The notes: generated from the letters alone by a model not told the origin. Shown: positions 33,473 through 45,202, counted from the stretch's first letter. The stretch is 64,000 nucleotides of DNA from Salvia splendens (GCF_004379255.2 NC_056051.1:11509968-11573967); one strand, 5' to 3'. Program-made: numbers and translations.

Positions 33473-34690
33473 TGTTGTATTGTTGCATTATTTGGTTGGT
33501 GTGGTACATTACTGTTGTATGAGTGAAGGCTAAATGTTTATTTTCTAAATGTAAATTACTGATTTAATGTTATGCATTATTAGGTTGATGTTGTGCATTA
33601 TTTAACTATTTCTATGCATTATATATTTGTTTCATGCATCAAGTGCCTGCTGTTGTACATGGGTTAAAAAGTGAATGAAATATTTTTATGTTCATAACTA
33701 GCCTGAATCTGTACATTATGTAGCTATTTCTATGCATTATTTATCATGTTTTATGCATCATTTGGCTGCTGTTGTACATGAGTCTAAGAGTGAATGGAAT
33801 ATTTTTATATGTTCATTACTTGAGTGATTCTGTTTATTATTTAGCTTTTTGAATGCATTATTTATCCTGTTTTATGCATCATGTGACTGCGGTTGTACAT
33901 GAGTCAAAGACTGAATGGAATATTTGTATGTTCATTACTTGACCGGATCTGTACATTATTTAGTTATTTTAGTGCATTATTTATCATGGTTTATGTTTTA
34001 TGTGACCGTTGTTGGACATGGGACAATGGGTGATTGCAATATTCATGGTGCATTTGTTGATTTATTCTGAACATTATTTGATTATTAAAATGCATTATGT
34101 ATCAGTTTTTAGGCATTATTTTGATGCTTCTGTACAAGAGTGTATAAGTGAATACAGTATAACTGTCCACATTATTTTATTCAGTTTGTACATTATGTAA
34201 CTAATTGTATGTTATTATTCTGTATGTTGTACATCATCAAAGCAGCTAAGATTGGACATCGACGAGGCGGTCGATGATATACTGCTAGTAGGAATTGCCC
34301 AGAAATTCCGAGAGCGATTATCAGAGGCCGGGACTAGTACAGCTCCGGAAGAGACAGAGGATTGGAAACCAAGGGGTAGGAACGTCGACCATCTGTATTG
34401 TCGACGAACCCCTACCGAGTTTATGAATTGTATAAAGAGTTTAACTCCACGGCAGAAGGAAGCCGTCGTGGAACTTGTACATGAGTCTAAGAGTGAATGC
34501 AATATTTGTACATTATGTCGCTATTTCTATGCATTATTTATCATGTTTTATGCATCTTTAGATTGCTGTTGTACATGAGTCCAAGAATGAATGCAATATT
34601 TGTATGTTCATTATTTGAGTGATTATGTACATTATTTGGTTATTTGAATGCATTATTTATCTTGTTTTATGCATCATATGGTTGTTGTTG
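33473..34690 (+). repeat. Minisatellite, about 115-120-bp period
   Basis: About nine diverged units share the order GTACATTATTTAGCTATTT, ATGCATTATTTATC, TTTTATGCATCA, TTGTACATGAGTC and GTGAATG. Units begin near 33653, 33770, 33890 and 34009, for example. A gene-like exon (34246-34472) is embedded, and the repeat resumes immediately after it. Confidence 0.75.
34246..34472 (+). pseudogene. Gene-like internal exon (LDIDEAVDDILLVG..) inside the minisatellite
   Basis: After an acceptor-like AAAGCAG the frame encodes about 75 residues: acidic LDIDEAVDDILLVG, then a linker, then RTPTEFMNCIKSLTPRQKEA and VVEL, at which point the minisatellite sequence takes over. The last part resembles the 'CSPxxFxxxLxxLxxxQ' region of long plant transposon proteins that also carry Ulp1 protease domains; this is recalled resemblance, not a search result. 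It is much shorter than such proteins, so it is a fragment at best. Confidence 0.35.
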
Positions 34691-34696
34691 TAAATA

Positions 34697-36190
34697 CTAG
34701 ACCCTAGCCCCTGGGCTTGTTAAACCCTTAGGGAAAACAAGAAACGTGCGCCAAACATCGAAACATGGCACAACTTAAATGAAATGGGGCAGGGTTAATT
34801 GTTCATTACATATCAAAAATACTGCATTACAGACACTAAAACTACGCATTACACTGCATAATATGTACATTATGTATATCTGTTTTAAAAATTGCATACA
34901 CGCTATGCATGTGCAACCCCAGGCGAATTACTGCAGCTCGTGTATTTGGACAACATTTTTTTTAGACTTAGAACATACTACACCCTAGCCCCTAGGCTTG
35001 TTAAACCCTTAGGGAAAACAAGAAACGTGCGTAAAGCATCGAAACACGGCACAATCTAAATTAAACGAGTAAGGATAAATATTCATTACATACCACAAAT
35101 AATGCATTACAGAAACTAAACTACGCATTATACTACACAATATGTACAATATGTATATCTGTTTTAAAATATACCTACGTGTTATGCATGTGCAACCCCA
35201 GACGAATTACTCAAGGTCGTGTATTTGGACAACGTTTTTTAGACTTAGAACATACTACACCCTAGCCCCTAGGCTTGTCAAACCCTTAGGGAAAATAAGA
35301 AACGTTCGCCAAACAACGACACACGCCACAATTTAAATTAAACGGGTCAGGATAAATGTTCATTACATATCACAAATAATGCATTATAGAAACTAAACTA
35401 CGCATTATACTATACAAAATATACATTATGTGCAACCCAGACGAATTAATGCAGCTCGTGTATTTGGACAATGTTTTTTAGACTTAGAACATACTACACC
35501 CTAGCCCCTAGGCTTGTTAAACCCTTAGGGAATGTAAGAAACGTGCGTAAAGCATCGAAACAAGGCACAACCTAAATTAATCGGGTAAGGATAAATGTTC
35601 ATTACATACCATAAATCATGCATTACAGAAACTAAACGACGCATTATACTACACAATTTGTACGTTATGTATATCTGTTTTGAAATATACATACGCGTTA
35701 TGCATGTGCAACCCCAGACGAATTACTCCAGGTCGTGTATTTGGAAAACGTTTTTTAGACTTAGAACATACTACACCCTAGCCCCTAGGCTTGTCAAACC
35801 CTTAGGGAAAACAAGAAACGTTCGCCAAACAACGACACACAGCACAACTTAAATGAAACGGGTCAGGATTAATGTTTATTACATATCACAAATAATGCAT
35901 TATAGAATCTAAACTACGCATTATACTATAAAAAATATACATTATGTGCAACCCCAAACGAATTAATGCAGCTCGTGTATTTGGACAACGTTTTTTAGCC
36001 TTAGAACATACTACACCCTAGCCCCTAGGCTTGTTAAACCCTTAGGGAAAACAAAAAACGTGCGCCAAACATCGAAACATGACACAACTTAAATTAAACG
36101 CGTCAGTATAAATGTTCATTACATATCACAAATAATGCATTACAGAAACTAAACTACGCATTATACTATACAATATGTACATTATGTGGA
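34697..36190 (+). repeat. Tandem repeat, six units of 242-278 bp
   Basis: Units start at about 34700, 34978, 35256, 35498, 35770 and 36013 with ACCCTAGCCCCTAGGCTTG, followed by AAACCCTTAGGGAAAACAAG, a TTCATTACATA block and a TTTGGACAACGTTTTTTAG tail. Longer and shorter units alternate because a roughly 35-bp segment (TATATCTGTTTTAAAATATA region) is absent from some. Confidence 0.85.
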
Positions 36191-36609
36191 TCGACGACCG
36201 ATTTCAAGTTCACCAGTACTTCAAAGTCCCCGAGTTGAACCATTCAACTCAACAACGCAACCTCTTCTACCGCCGCGAATTCAACTCATAGTATACAACA
36301 CTCCTAGGCCCAGAAATCGGCAACCCTGGGGGAATGATTGAACGCCCATGTCACATGAAATAACAAACCTAGTAGTATGAATGCACCGTAGCCACCGCAT
36401 AACCATAAAACGTCAAAAATGTTTCGATTAAATATTACAGAGACACACCTACATGAAACACGAATTTCCTGATCTAGACATTTTGGTTATGCGACTGAAT
36501 TTCAAAAAAAAAAATTGAAACCATCCAAATCAATAAACATGGACGTCAATCTGAATGAGGGAATACAGACTGATAAACAGAATTTCTGTAAATACAAATC
36601 GAATGACCT

Positions 36610-36822
36610 TTATTGACTTGTATTTAGGGGCTCGATGAATGACTTGGAACAGAGGGTTTCCTGCTGCTCTTTGTTGAGGGATTTACCGCGAGAGAGGGAT
36701 TCTTCTATTTGCGATATGCGGTTGAGCTTTTTGCGCAGCGCACGAATGCGCTTGTTGAGCAGGCTGAGGACGGGGCCGTCGGTAGCGGTTCCGGAGGAGT
36801 GAGATGATGGAATCGCGGCCAT
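36610..36822 (-). pseudogene. Captured gene-like first exon with coiled-coil segment
   Basis: Seventy codons on the minus strand: a Ser/Thr-rich start (MAAIPSSHSSGTATDG), then VLSLLNKRIRALRKKLNRI and a Glu/Ser/Lys-rich continuation with KSLNKEQQETL. The basic amphipathic helix looks like the N-terminal coiled coil of a conserved plant protein that I cannot name securely. Only the first exon-sized part is present. Upstream (36823-37250) is promoter-like DNA that is repeated at 32.6-33.2 kb. This suggests capture of a host gene 5' end by a transposon. Confidence 0.4.
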
Positions 36823-37364
36823 TGATAAGGTAGATTACCTTCTTCCATTGAAAACATCGAAATCAATAAACATGAGCGAAAATCGGGTGGATTACCTTCT
36901 TCCATTGATAATCGAACAATCGTGGAAAATCAAAATCTGTATGCGCTTGATACAGAAACGACGAATCTGTGAAATGCAAATTAATCCCGGACTAATGGAG
37001 AAAGAATCCAGCGAAATCTGAAGAAAATAAGTTACGAAAGTGCAGAAATCCTCAACGGAGGAAATCATGGACCATACCATAACTAACTCCAATTGTTATT
37101 CCCTATTCTGCCCTTTACACGTTAAAAATTAAGAAAAAATTATAATTTCAGATTAAGATTTAAACCATTAGATCACTGTAAATCGACGGATGAGATTAAG
37201 AAGGAGAAAAGATTTATAAGAGGAAAATGATTTGAATACAATCCTATATATATACATATGAGTGCGTTAAAATGACAACACCTCTTAAAGTAACACCATA
37301 CCATCATTCCTAGCCAATCATTTGTACACGTGGATGAATAATCAGCTGCCATGTGGCAATCATA
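36789..37364 (-). repeat. Direct repeat copy B (promoter-like segment plus exon start)
   Basis: This partner of 32617-33254 lacks the 62-bp palindromic insertion. It includes the start of the captured exon and a TATATATACATATG-bounded terminal sequence with GTTAAAATGACAACACC at about 37265. Confidence 0.8.
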
Positions 37365-37589
37365 TGGGTGCATTATAATGATAACCCCAATTTCCGTAAT
37401 AACCCTATAACTAAATCTGGACCACACATTTTTAAAATCACGTGGTCTAGATTCAAACTTAGATTTACTTCATAAAAAAAGTGCGGGGGTAAATATAAGT
37501 TTGAATCTCAACCACAAGATTAGAAAATGGGTGGTTCAGATTTGGTTATAGGGTTATTACGATATTTAGGGGTTATCATATGATCACAA

Positions 37590-37590
<1 letters not shown>
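37365..37590. mobile_element. MITE with about 45-bp inverted ends
   Basis: GATAACCCC followed by GTAATAACCCTATAACTAAATC on the left is mirrored on the right (GGTTATAGGGTTATTAC, then GGGGTTATC). It is about 220 bp, with no coding capacity, adjacent to a TA microsatellite that hides any target duplication. Confidence 0.7.

Positions 37591-37592
<2 letters not shown>

Positions 37593-37647
<55 letters not shown>
37593..37647. repeat. (TA)n microsatellite
   Basis: An uninterrupted AT dinucleotide run of about 55 bp lies between two small elements. Confidence 0.95.
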
Positions 37648-37649
<2 letters not shown>

Positions 37650-37651
<2 letters not shown>

Positions 37652-39815
37652 TATTTGATCAAAACAAAAATGGTCTTAAACCAAGAATTGCAGACTGGTT
37701 TTTGTCCATTGGATTAGACAATCTAATCTTTATATTACATTAATTAACGACTAGATTTATTAGGAAGATATTATTATTTTAATTACTTATAATCTAAAAA
37801 GGTTAATTAAGTAAATTACATATTGTCGTTAGTTATAGTATTTCCTATGATTGTGCTCCTTCATCTCTCCACTAACTGCTCTTGCGTAGGTTATCAGCCC
37901 ATAATTTCTTCTCCTTTAATCTTTCGTCGAATTTTCATACCCTATTCCATTTACTGTAGTTCTGCTAAGTCTTATCATTTGAAGATATGCAAAAATTCTC
38001 TGTCGATGTAGTTATTGTGGTGTAGTATACGATGCTATGACCCAAATATTCATATATTATGACACAAATTAAGCATATGATGCTATGACCCAAATATTCA
38101 TTTATTATGACCCAATGTATGAATTCTCATATACTATTAGTTTTTTTGCCTAATTATGCTTATTATGACTCGTACATGCATATATTATGACATGAACTGC
38201 TAATTTACATAATCAATTTTTTCTCACAAGTTAGCTTGGTTATTGTACAAAATTCCCACAACAAATTAATGATTTTATTTTTATCTTTTTTGCTCAAAAT
38301 GACTCTAACATGTACGAAGTATGACATAGAGTCATCTTATACTTTGTTTTTACTTTTCAGAAGAGATCAAACAACCATTATATTTTTACCTTGGTCATAG
38401 AGTCAGAAAAATAATTCATATTAAAGTCTAATTTGCAGAAACAATAAAATCCAAAGCCATTTTAAAGTATCACCCATTGATGAAATAAAATATTTGAAAA
38501 CCCATATGTTAAATACACACATAATTATATCAATAAAACATAAAATCCAAAATTTATGACATGGCCACTACAGAAGCTCTGTAGCTTGCTATCATCTTTT
38601 CAACGTCGATCATCATTTTCTTGTTGTCCGTTGCATAATGTTTGGATGTCGATGTTTTATTGGAAAGGGAGCTGTGATTATTTTCGGCCAACTTCAACAC
38701 AATACTTTTTAGCTCTTAAATACTTAAGCGCACCCTTATATCTAGTCGATAGTCCACAATTCCAATGGCCTTCTCTCACCCATGTTGACTTCCATCTGAG
38801 AAAATAAACATTGCAGTCACTTATGACATAAAAGTGATACAAACATGACCTAATTCATATATTTCACTTATGACATAGAAGTGATACAAACATGACCTAA
38901 TTCATATATTGCTACTACATAACCCATAAAACTATTCCAATGCTAATCAATGACAATAACAGTTTGTAAACATGACACAAAACTGTTACATATATGACCT
39001 AATACACTCATATTCTGATATGACATATATAATTGTTTAGTATGACCCAAAAGCATATCTATTTTTTTAATAATTGTTTTTGCATGATTCAATTGTATTA
39101 CCTCTCGGAGCCTTTGGGATCTTTTGTAGCTTTGTCTTCGCGGATGTTCTCTCATACACTACGTGAACAACAGATTTAAATTACAAATCGGCCTGATTTT
39201 GTCAACTTTAAGTCATGGGTTACAACATCGTACTAACCTTTTCCGTCACGAGGTGCGGATCCAGAGGCTCTAGTGTTGACCATGGTTGTAGTAGCTTTTT
39301 TGTTATCCTTCTTCGTCAAGTTTTGAATTCTGCCCAGGTTTTGTGGTAGAGGAATCAGTTTTTATGGAAAACTCGATTTTTGGTGCAGACGAGGTTGAGA
39401 TAGTGGAGGAGACGACTAATGTTTACAGATTTGTATGGTTTGGGCGATTGGGTAGAGATTATGGTGATGGGGTTGAGATTTGGGTGTTTTGTCGTGTAGA
39501 TTCTAGGGTTTGTTGGGATGGGGTTGAGATTTTGGTGAGAGAGATGCATTGAATGGCGAGGGAACCGAAGAATCAACTTAGAAAACGTGTGGAGTAATGA
39601 TCCCAATTAATCTGGTCTTAATTAACGGAAGGGCGGTTGTTTATATTTTCTATACCTAAATTGCCCTTTCATGACATAGATCAATCCTATTATGACCCAC
39701 AGAAATTGTTGACAAATCCACATCGTGGCCATTCATTTCCATATCTTACGGTCCATAATTGGTCTGTATTTCTATACTTAAGGGCTTCTTTTGATAGATT
39801 AAGACCCTATATATA
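37650..39815 (-). mobile_element. Non-autonomous element with TATGAC words and a gene remnant
   Basis: It is bounded by TA runs and loosely inverted ends: TTTGATCAAAACAAAAATGGTCTTAA on the left in part, and TCTTTTGATAGATTAAGACC at the right. The interior repeats ATTATGAC or TATGACNCAAA many times. A minus-strand gene remnant occupies 38554-39283. Confidence 0.4.
38554..39283 (-). pseudogene. Three-exon gene remnant of unknown function
   Basis: Exon 1 (39283-39238) encodes MVNTRASGSAPRDGK and ends at a GTTAGT donor. Exon 2 (39158-39102), after a CACGTAG acceptor, encodes VYERTSAKTKLQKIPKAPR in phase and ends at GTAATA. A third block after TTTTCTCAG (about 38804) encodes WVREGHWNCGLSTRY and YKGALKYLRAKKYC, then in another frame DNKKMMIDVEKMIASYRAS to a TAA at 38554. 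The exon 2-3 phase does not match, and there is a frameshift inside block 3, so it is broken. It is basic throughout and probably encoded a small nuclear, transposon-borne protein; this is inference. Confidence 0.4.
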
Positions 39816-41613
39816 TATATATATATCTTAAATAGATGGATGAGATTGAATTGTGGAATTACAGTACGAATTGCTTGCATGTTAACATAAATATTGCTTG
39901 AATGAGTATTTTTTGTGATTTTCACATAAAAGAAGTTGATATGAGATTTAAAAATCACGGTTATTTTGCACTCTAATTTACAATTTCTCTCCCAGTCCGC
40001 AATAACTCTCTTCCACCTTTCTCTCTCCCCTAGGCTCCAATTAAATGGCTCTCTTTCAATCATGAAACCCTAGGAAGAAACCTCCAATTAATCGCCGCTC
40101 TTCTACCAGTTCTCTCCGCCACCAGTTTTTTAGATTCCAGCGTTGATGCTGTCCGCGGAAGGAGGAGTGTCGCTGCTGATCATTTTTTTCTCATCCGGTC
40201 ATATCAAGGTTAGCGGCCCTGTCTGGTATTGATGTGTATGAAATTTTACGAATCGGTAGTTGCTTCTAATGGTTGGGTACTTGACAATGCATTGCCGAGG
40301 TAAGCTCGACCTTGTCTCGTTGCTTAAATTTCGAATTATCTATCCTATGGTCTCTTTTGTTTGGTATGGTTGTTAATTTTCAATACAATTAATTAGACTG
40401 GTAATTGCTTGTTCAGTATTTTAGAATTGCTTGTTCAATGTGTTAGAAATGCTTGATAAACGTATTGCTTGTTCAGTGTGTTATAATTGCTTCATAAGCA
40501 TTAAAATTTTGGGTCAAAAGGCATTTCTTGTTCAGTGTGCTCGTTGGAATTGCTTGATAATCGTATTGCTTATTCTGTGTGTTATAATTGCTTCATAAGC
40601 ATTGAAAATGTGGGTCAAAAGGCATTTCTTGTTCAATGTGACCGTTGGAATTGCTTGATAAACGCATTGCTTGTTTAGCGTGGTAGAATTGCTTGTTCAA
40701 AGTGCAAGAATTGCTTGATAAACGGGTTGCTTGTTCAGAGTTTTAGAATTGCTTGATAAACGGGTTGCTTGTTCAGAGCGTTAGAATTGCTTGTTTAGTA
40801 TGTTCGAACTGCCTATTCAGTTTGGTAGAATTGCTTGTTCAAGCTTATTAATTGCTCCTTTAATGTTCGCTAAAATAAAACATTGAAAATGTGTGAAAAG
40901 ACATGTGTATAATTTGCTTGCTAATGGTTGGGAATGTGCTTATTACATGATAAGTGTAATGGTTTTAATCGTGCAACACAGGACACAATTAAACAATGGT
41001 TAAAAGAAGGAAGGTAACCACAAAGCTTGCAGAAGAGGAGGACTCTCGTAGGAAATCTGTAGAAGCTCAAAACAAGTTTGTGGATGACGTAATGAATACG
41101 GCAACACGCCACTTTGAAGAGGCGCAAAAGAAATGACCTGTTGATGTTGAAAAGATGGTTGCAAGAGTACCCCGGACCTTGAATAGCGAAAGATATTGTT
41201 TTAGGAGAATTGGCATCATGTGTTTTGTTTAATTTTTTTTGAGTAAACTAAATCTTGATGGATGGTCGATGACCGTTGGTTTCTTTAGGTGTATACATTG
41301 ATGATTTTTGGATTTCTATTTTTGTTTGGTGTAGACATTGAATGTTAAACACGCATAAGGCATGATTTACAATCGTAAACAAATTTTGACACATTGGCAA
41401 GCAAAACAAACTCTTGTATTGTTTAAATTCTAGGTACTACCACACACTAAATTATAAATTGACATGTAATATGTGATGCGATTAAATTATAGAGAAGAAT
41501 ATGGAATTAACGACAAGATATGCTATTTTAGATTACGAAACAAGCAATTCAACACATACAACCAAGCAATTACACATTCCGAGGCAAGCACTAATTGAAT
41601 TTTTATGATAGTA
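39816..41613 (+). mobile_element. Element with ATTGCTTG words, left half
   Basis: After a TA run the sequence has a CT-rich leader (40010-40140), an ATTGCTTGTTCAGTGTGTT minisatellite (about 40395-40850, period about 30-60 bp) and a short coding exon at 40996. All ATTGCTTG words up to about 40920 are on the plus strand. From about 41540 they appear as CAAGCAAT. It is interrupted at 41614 by a solo LTR and continues at 43617. Confidence 0.45.
40996..41136 (+). CDS. Small basic reading frame, 46 codons, hypothetical
   Basis: The ATG follows an acceptor-like GTGCAACACAG at 40979 by 16 bp. The frame encodes a basic start (MVKRRKVTTKLAEEE) and a helical, charged body (KSVEAQNKFVDDVMNTATRH), ending at TGA. 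It is too short for the usual reading-frame listing cutoff. A preceding CT-rich leader and word-repeat intron parallel the arrangement at 32.3 kb. It could be a first exon of a transposon gene or a chance frame. No family is recognised. Confidence 0.3.
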   Translation: MVKRRKVTTKLAEEEDSRRKSVEAQNKFVDDVMNTATRHFEEAQKK

Positions 41614-43616
41614 TGTAACGTCCGCCTTTTTCCTTTCTTTTTGGGGTATATTTTTTTTCAATATCTCCATCTTCCCTAAAATCTCTCCAACCACGAAATC
41701 CATCAATATCAAATCCACAATAGTTATCTCAAATCTCTCCACCACCCTAAAAAAGAGAGGGATAAATACCGAAGTCGGAGTTTTTTTTACACATCCCTTC
41801 GTTTGAAGTAAATAGTATCAACTTCAATGCTTACTTTTTTTGTCAGTAGTTAACAGAGCTAATTCTTTGAATCATGCTCAAATTCATCTCCTCCTCTTCC
41901 AAATTCAAATCATCAAAATCCGTAACCGAAAACCCAAATTTATGGGGGCGTCTTTGAATCAGAGAAGGAAGAGAGAGAGAGAGGAGATGACGGAGGAGGA
42001 GTCTCACGACGGCGGGTATGTTGAGCGCACGTAGCGGCAACTGCTGCACTAGGTGAGGAGGCTGAACGGAGTGACGATGACTGGAGATAACGGTGTGAAA
42101 GCAACGAGCAGCAGCGGTATGGCAGGCTGTCCCGGCGGAGCAGCAGCGCCCGATCAGCGGCTGCAGCGGGGAGGCAACGGCTGTTCAGAGGGCGGTGACT
42201 TTGCGGAGGAAGGACGACGGACAGCACGGGGAGTACTAACAGCGGTGTGGCTGCACTGAGGGCGATTTAGAACCGCGTCTTCGATGCAGCGGTGCGACGA
42301 GCCGAACAGCGAGGAGCAGGGGCTGACCGCGACGACGGCGCCTTCAGTCTTGCATCACGACCGAGCAGCAGAGGCGACGCGACCTCGGCTCTGGGCTAGA
42401 TCGTGCACAGCCACGGCGGGAGGAAAGCAGCAACAGTGAGGAAAGCATCCATAGGTCTCCGAGAATGAATCGTGGAAGAGGAAAAATAAAAGATGGGGAG
42501 AGAAGAAACTAAATGTTAAAGTTCTCTGGCAGAGTTGAAGCACGTGAGGGAGAAACACGATGGGGAGTTTACAAATTAAAAAGAGATGGGCTAAGGGGAA
42601 CACTCATGATGACAAAGGCTTTTCACGCACGCTTTTCGAGGACCGAATGAAACACAAGTTAAAGCTTTAAACGAACGAGGTGGGATTTCTAACTAAGTAT
42701 TTTGTTGGCTTTCTAATTAAGTATTTTGTGGGCTTTCGAACTAAAGTGCTTTCAAGAGCTTTCGTTTTAATATATCGGTTTGAGCATCATGTTATGTGTG
42801 ATTGATTTATTACATTTATTACAATGATGAGGCGAGATATGTGATCAAAGTGAAAGTGTTGTTGTGCATGTTATGTGGTGCTATGTGTTGATTTATTGAG
42901 TGATATTATAAATTGCTTGGCTTTGTTGTTGTGAAGTGAATTGATGCTCGACCTTGACAGAAAAGTGATTTGTGTTTCAAATACGTTTTTGAGGAAAATA
43001 AAGTTTGCAAAGGGAATATCATGCCATGTTTTTATTTTGAGAAATGCCTATCTGTTTGTTTAGCAAGGGAGTTGTCCCCACTAGACCTATTGAAATCGAA
43101 TTCGGGTCTGACTAACGAGTGATTCCCTACTTAGGCTAGTGTACACCAATGGGGATCGTGATCCGTCATTTAGGTCGGCCGGTCCAGTGATTGAGTTTGC
43201 GGCCACATTCTCGTTTGACATTATGTTGTTGATGTTGATGAGATTGATGTTGATGTTGATGATTGCTTGGTGGGGAGTGAGTCCCTACTATGAGTTTAAT
43301 CGAATTCGGGTGTTGAGCATGAAAGTGAAGAAGATAGTAAATAAAACTTTCTGAATATATTATGTCTTCATACATAATAGTATTCTACTCTCGAATGCTT
43401 CCGCTGAATATTGTTTCTTTCGCCGAGTATTGTTGAGATAATATTTGTTTCGAGTTGCTGATTGTTGAAATGATACTCTGATTTTATTCGGGCTATTCCC
43501 ATTTGTTTCGAGCTATGGTCGATTTGTGTTGTTTTCCCCTTTCTTCCCCGCTTCTTTAATCCTCTCCTAGTCGTGATCAACCGTGTTTTCTATCGTTAGA
43601 AAATGCGGGCGTGACA
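41614..43616 (+). mobile_element. Solo LTR, 2.0 kb, related to the 3.1-kb solo LTR
   Basis: It begins TGTAACGTCCGCC and ends GCGGGCGTGACA, with flanking TAGTA (41609-41613) and TAGCA (43617-43621), a target duplication with one mismatch. It shares CGAATTCGGGT, GGCCGGTCCAGTGA and GCGGCCACATTCTCG blocks (43100-43215) with 5898-6020. A GC-rich leader-like block lies at 41940-42420. There are no internal coding domains. Confidence 0.7.
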
Positions 43617-44365
43617 TAGCATGTGAAAAAACATGTTACAGACAAGCAATGCCGAGGAGTTGTTCTCAACTCTTTCGGTGTCTGAACTTCAATTACATAT
43701 GGTCTACCAATGAAATAAAAATCTTCTTCCACTCTTTTCTTCTTTTTAGTATCAGGCAAGGTCGGGAGTTGCTCTCCAACTCTTTCCTAAAGTCTATCAT
43801 TAAAGCTGAAAACTGACATGCAAATTAATACCCATAAGTAAGCAATGTCGCATATTTAAACAAGCAATATGGCATACCAAATCTGTATGGAGAAATAAAA
43901 ACAATCACTCAATAAATTACAATCAATTTTTAAATCTGGATTCCATGAAATTTAATTACAAATACATAAATTTCATTTGCAAGATCATGAAATCAGAGAA
44001 TTTCTTCAATTGGTCATTAAATCATTTGGGAACCCTAGATACTGACATGCAATTCAGTAAACATGAGCAAGCAATATAGTATATTCAGTCAAACAATCTG
44101 ACAGACGAAATCTGTAAGGCGTAATACAAACACTCAATCACCAAATTGCAGTAAGTTATGAAATATAAACTCCACGATTTTAATTCCCATCACATAAATT
44201 TCACTTACAAGAGAAGATACAAATTCGCGAGTTTAATTACAGATGAAATCCATAAAATTCAATCACATATCAAAATCATCAACTGTAATAGGCAATTTAT
44301 CAATTACACGATTATAAGTACATATTTACCGGTTGCAAAATCAGTGAATTGAACGTCAGTAGGAA
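43617..44365 (-). mobile_element. Element with CAAGCAAT words, right half
   Basis: This continues the element broken by the solo LTR. The words are CAAGCAAT here, so ATTGCTTG is on the minus strand. A minus-strand exon-like frame at about 43640-43780 encodes KKKKRVEEDFYFIGRPYVIE and VQTPKELRTTPRH. Near 44329-44381 a minus-strand exon encodes MENDVPTDVQFTDFAT and ends at a GTAAATATG donor. Confidence 0.4.
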
Positions 44366-44381
44366 CATCATTCTCCATGGA
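44329..44381 (-). pseudogene. Gene-like first exon (MENDVPTDVQFTDFAT)
   Basis: The ATG at 44381 (minus strand) opens a 17-codon acidic stretch that ends at a canonical-looking donor (G|GTAAAT). The same promoter-side sequence and ATG occur at about 31200, but there the frame leaves this exon after MENDV and enters a MITE terminus. The exon is acidic, unlike the basic first exons elsewhere in the cluster. Its product is unknown. Confidence 0.3.
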
Positions 44382-44815
44382 TTCAATGAAGATGGAAGAT
44401 TTTATGAAGAATTTAAGAGATTGAACATCTGCGAGAATAACAGAGATTGAATATCGGCAGAATCGAAAAAAGATATTGAAAGTAGTGCAACCGATTGAGG
44501 GAATTACAGATTGAAGACGATTTTTTCTTAAGATTTGATGGATTAACTGTTGAAATTGAAGAAAGAGAAAAGGAGAGATATCGTGAAATTGAAGAAAGAG
44601 AGAAGGAGAAATACCGTGATCTACGTTTGGAGATAATCTGCTAGAATTTTGATTTCCAATTATAGCCTTTTGCATTTTTTTAATTATTTTTTTAATTAAT
44701 TGAGGCAGCCAAGTGGCATGTTAAAATTGCATCTTAACCAAAATCTAACGGCTCAAATTGGTGGTACAGTGTCACCTAAAATAGCGTTTCATTTTAACAT
44801 TTCCCTATACGTATA
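44366..44815 (-). repeat. Promoter-side repeat shared with 31195-31650
   Basis: Both copies contain CATCATTCTCCATGGATTC, several GAGATTGAA repeats and a GGTGACACTG-type block, then terminate in a GTTAAAATG end beside a TATA run. It reads as the 5' end of a minus-strand unit. Confidence 0.6.
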
Positions 44816-45202
44816 TATAGGTATGTATATATAGGAGTGCATTACGCTCCTTATCATCCCCTAGTATAAAACATATGACTAATATAATCCCTTAGATCTA
44901 TTAATCTAATGGCTATGATTAAAAGCATCGTTGTACATTATTATACCATTTTCGTACATTAAAGGGCAATTTTGGTATATTACTGTTACATCATTTATAA
45001 GAATTGATACATTAACTTAATGTATACATTATTGTGTTATTAATGTAATATTAATGTGTTTTAATGTATATGTCCCTTCTACGTAATGTAGATTATAATT
45101 TATTGAATGAGTGGCGAAAGTTATATCCATTCTCCAAGGGTTTAGCAATCCATGAGGCTAGGGTGTAGTACCGACTCAGTAACACAACTTTCACTAGGGT
45201 AA
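44816..45202 (+). mobile_element. Fragment of the palindrome-rich A/T family
   Basis: It is related to 9015-10147 through TGTACATTAT words and the block CCAAGGGTTTAGCAATCCATG and GCTAGGGTGTAGTACC (45140-45171). The old LTR begins inside it at 45203. Confidence 0.45.

Noticed and set aside
42000..42600. GC-rich segment with frames on both strands at 42 kb
   Set aside because: It is the leader block of the second solo LTR; there are no domains or splice pattern.
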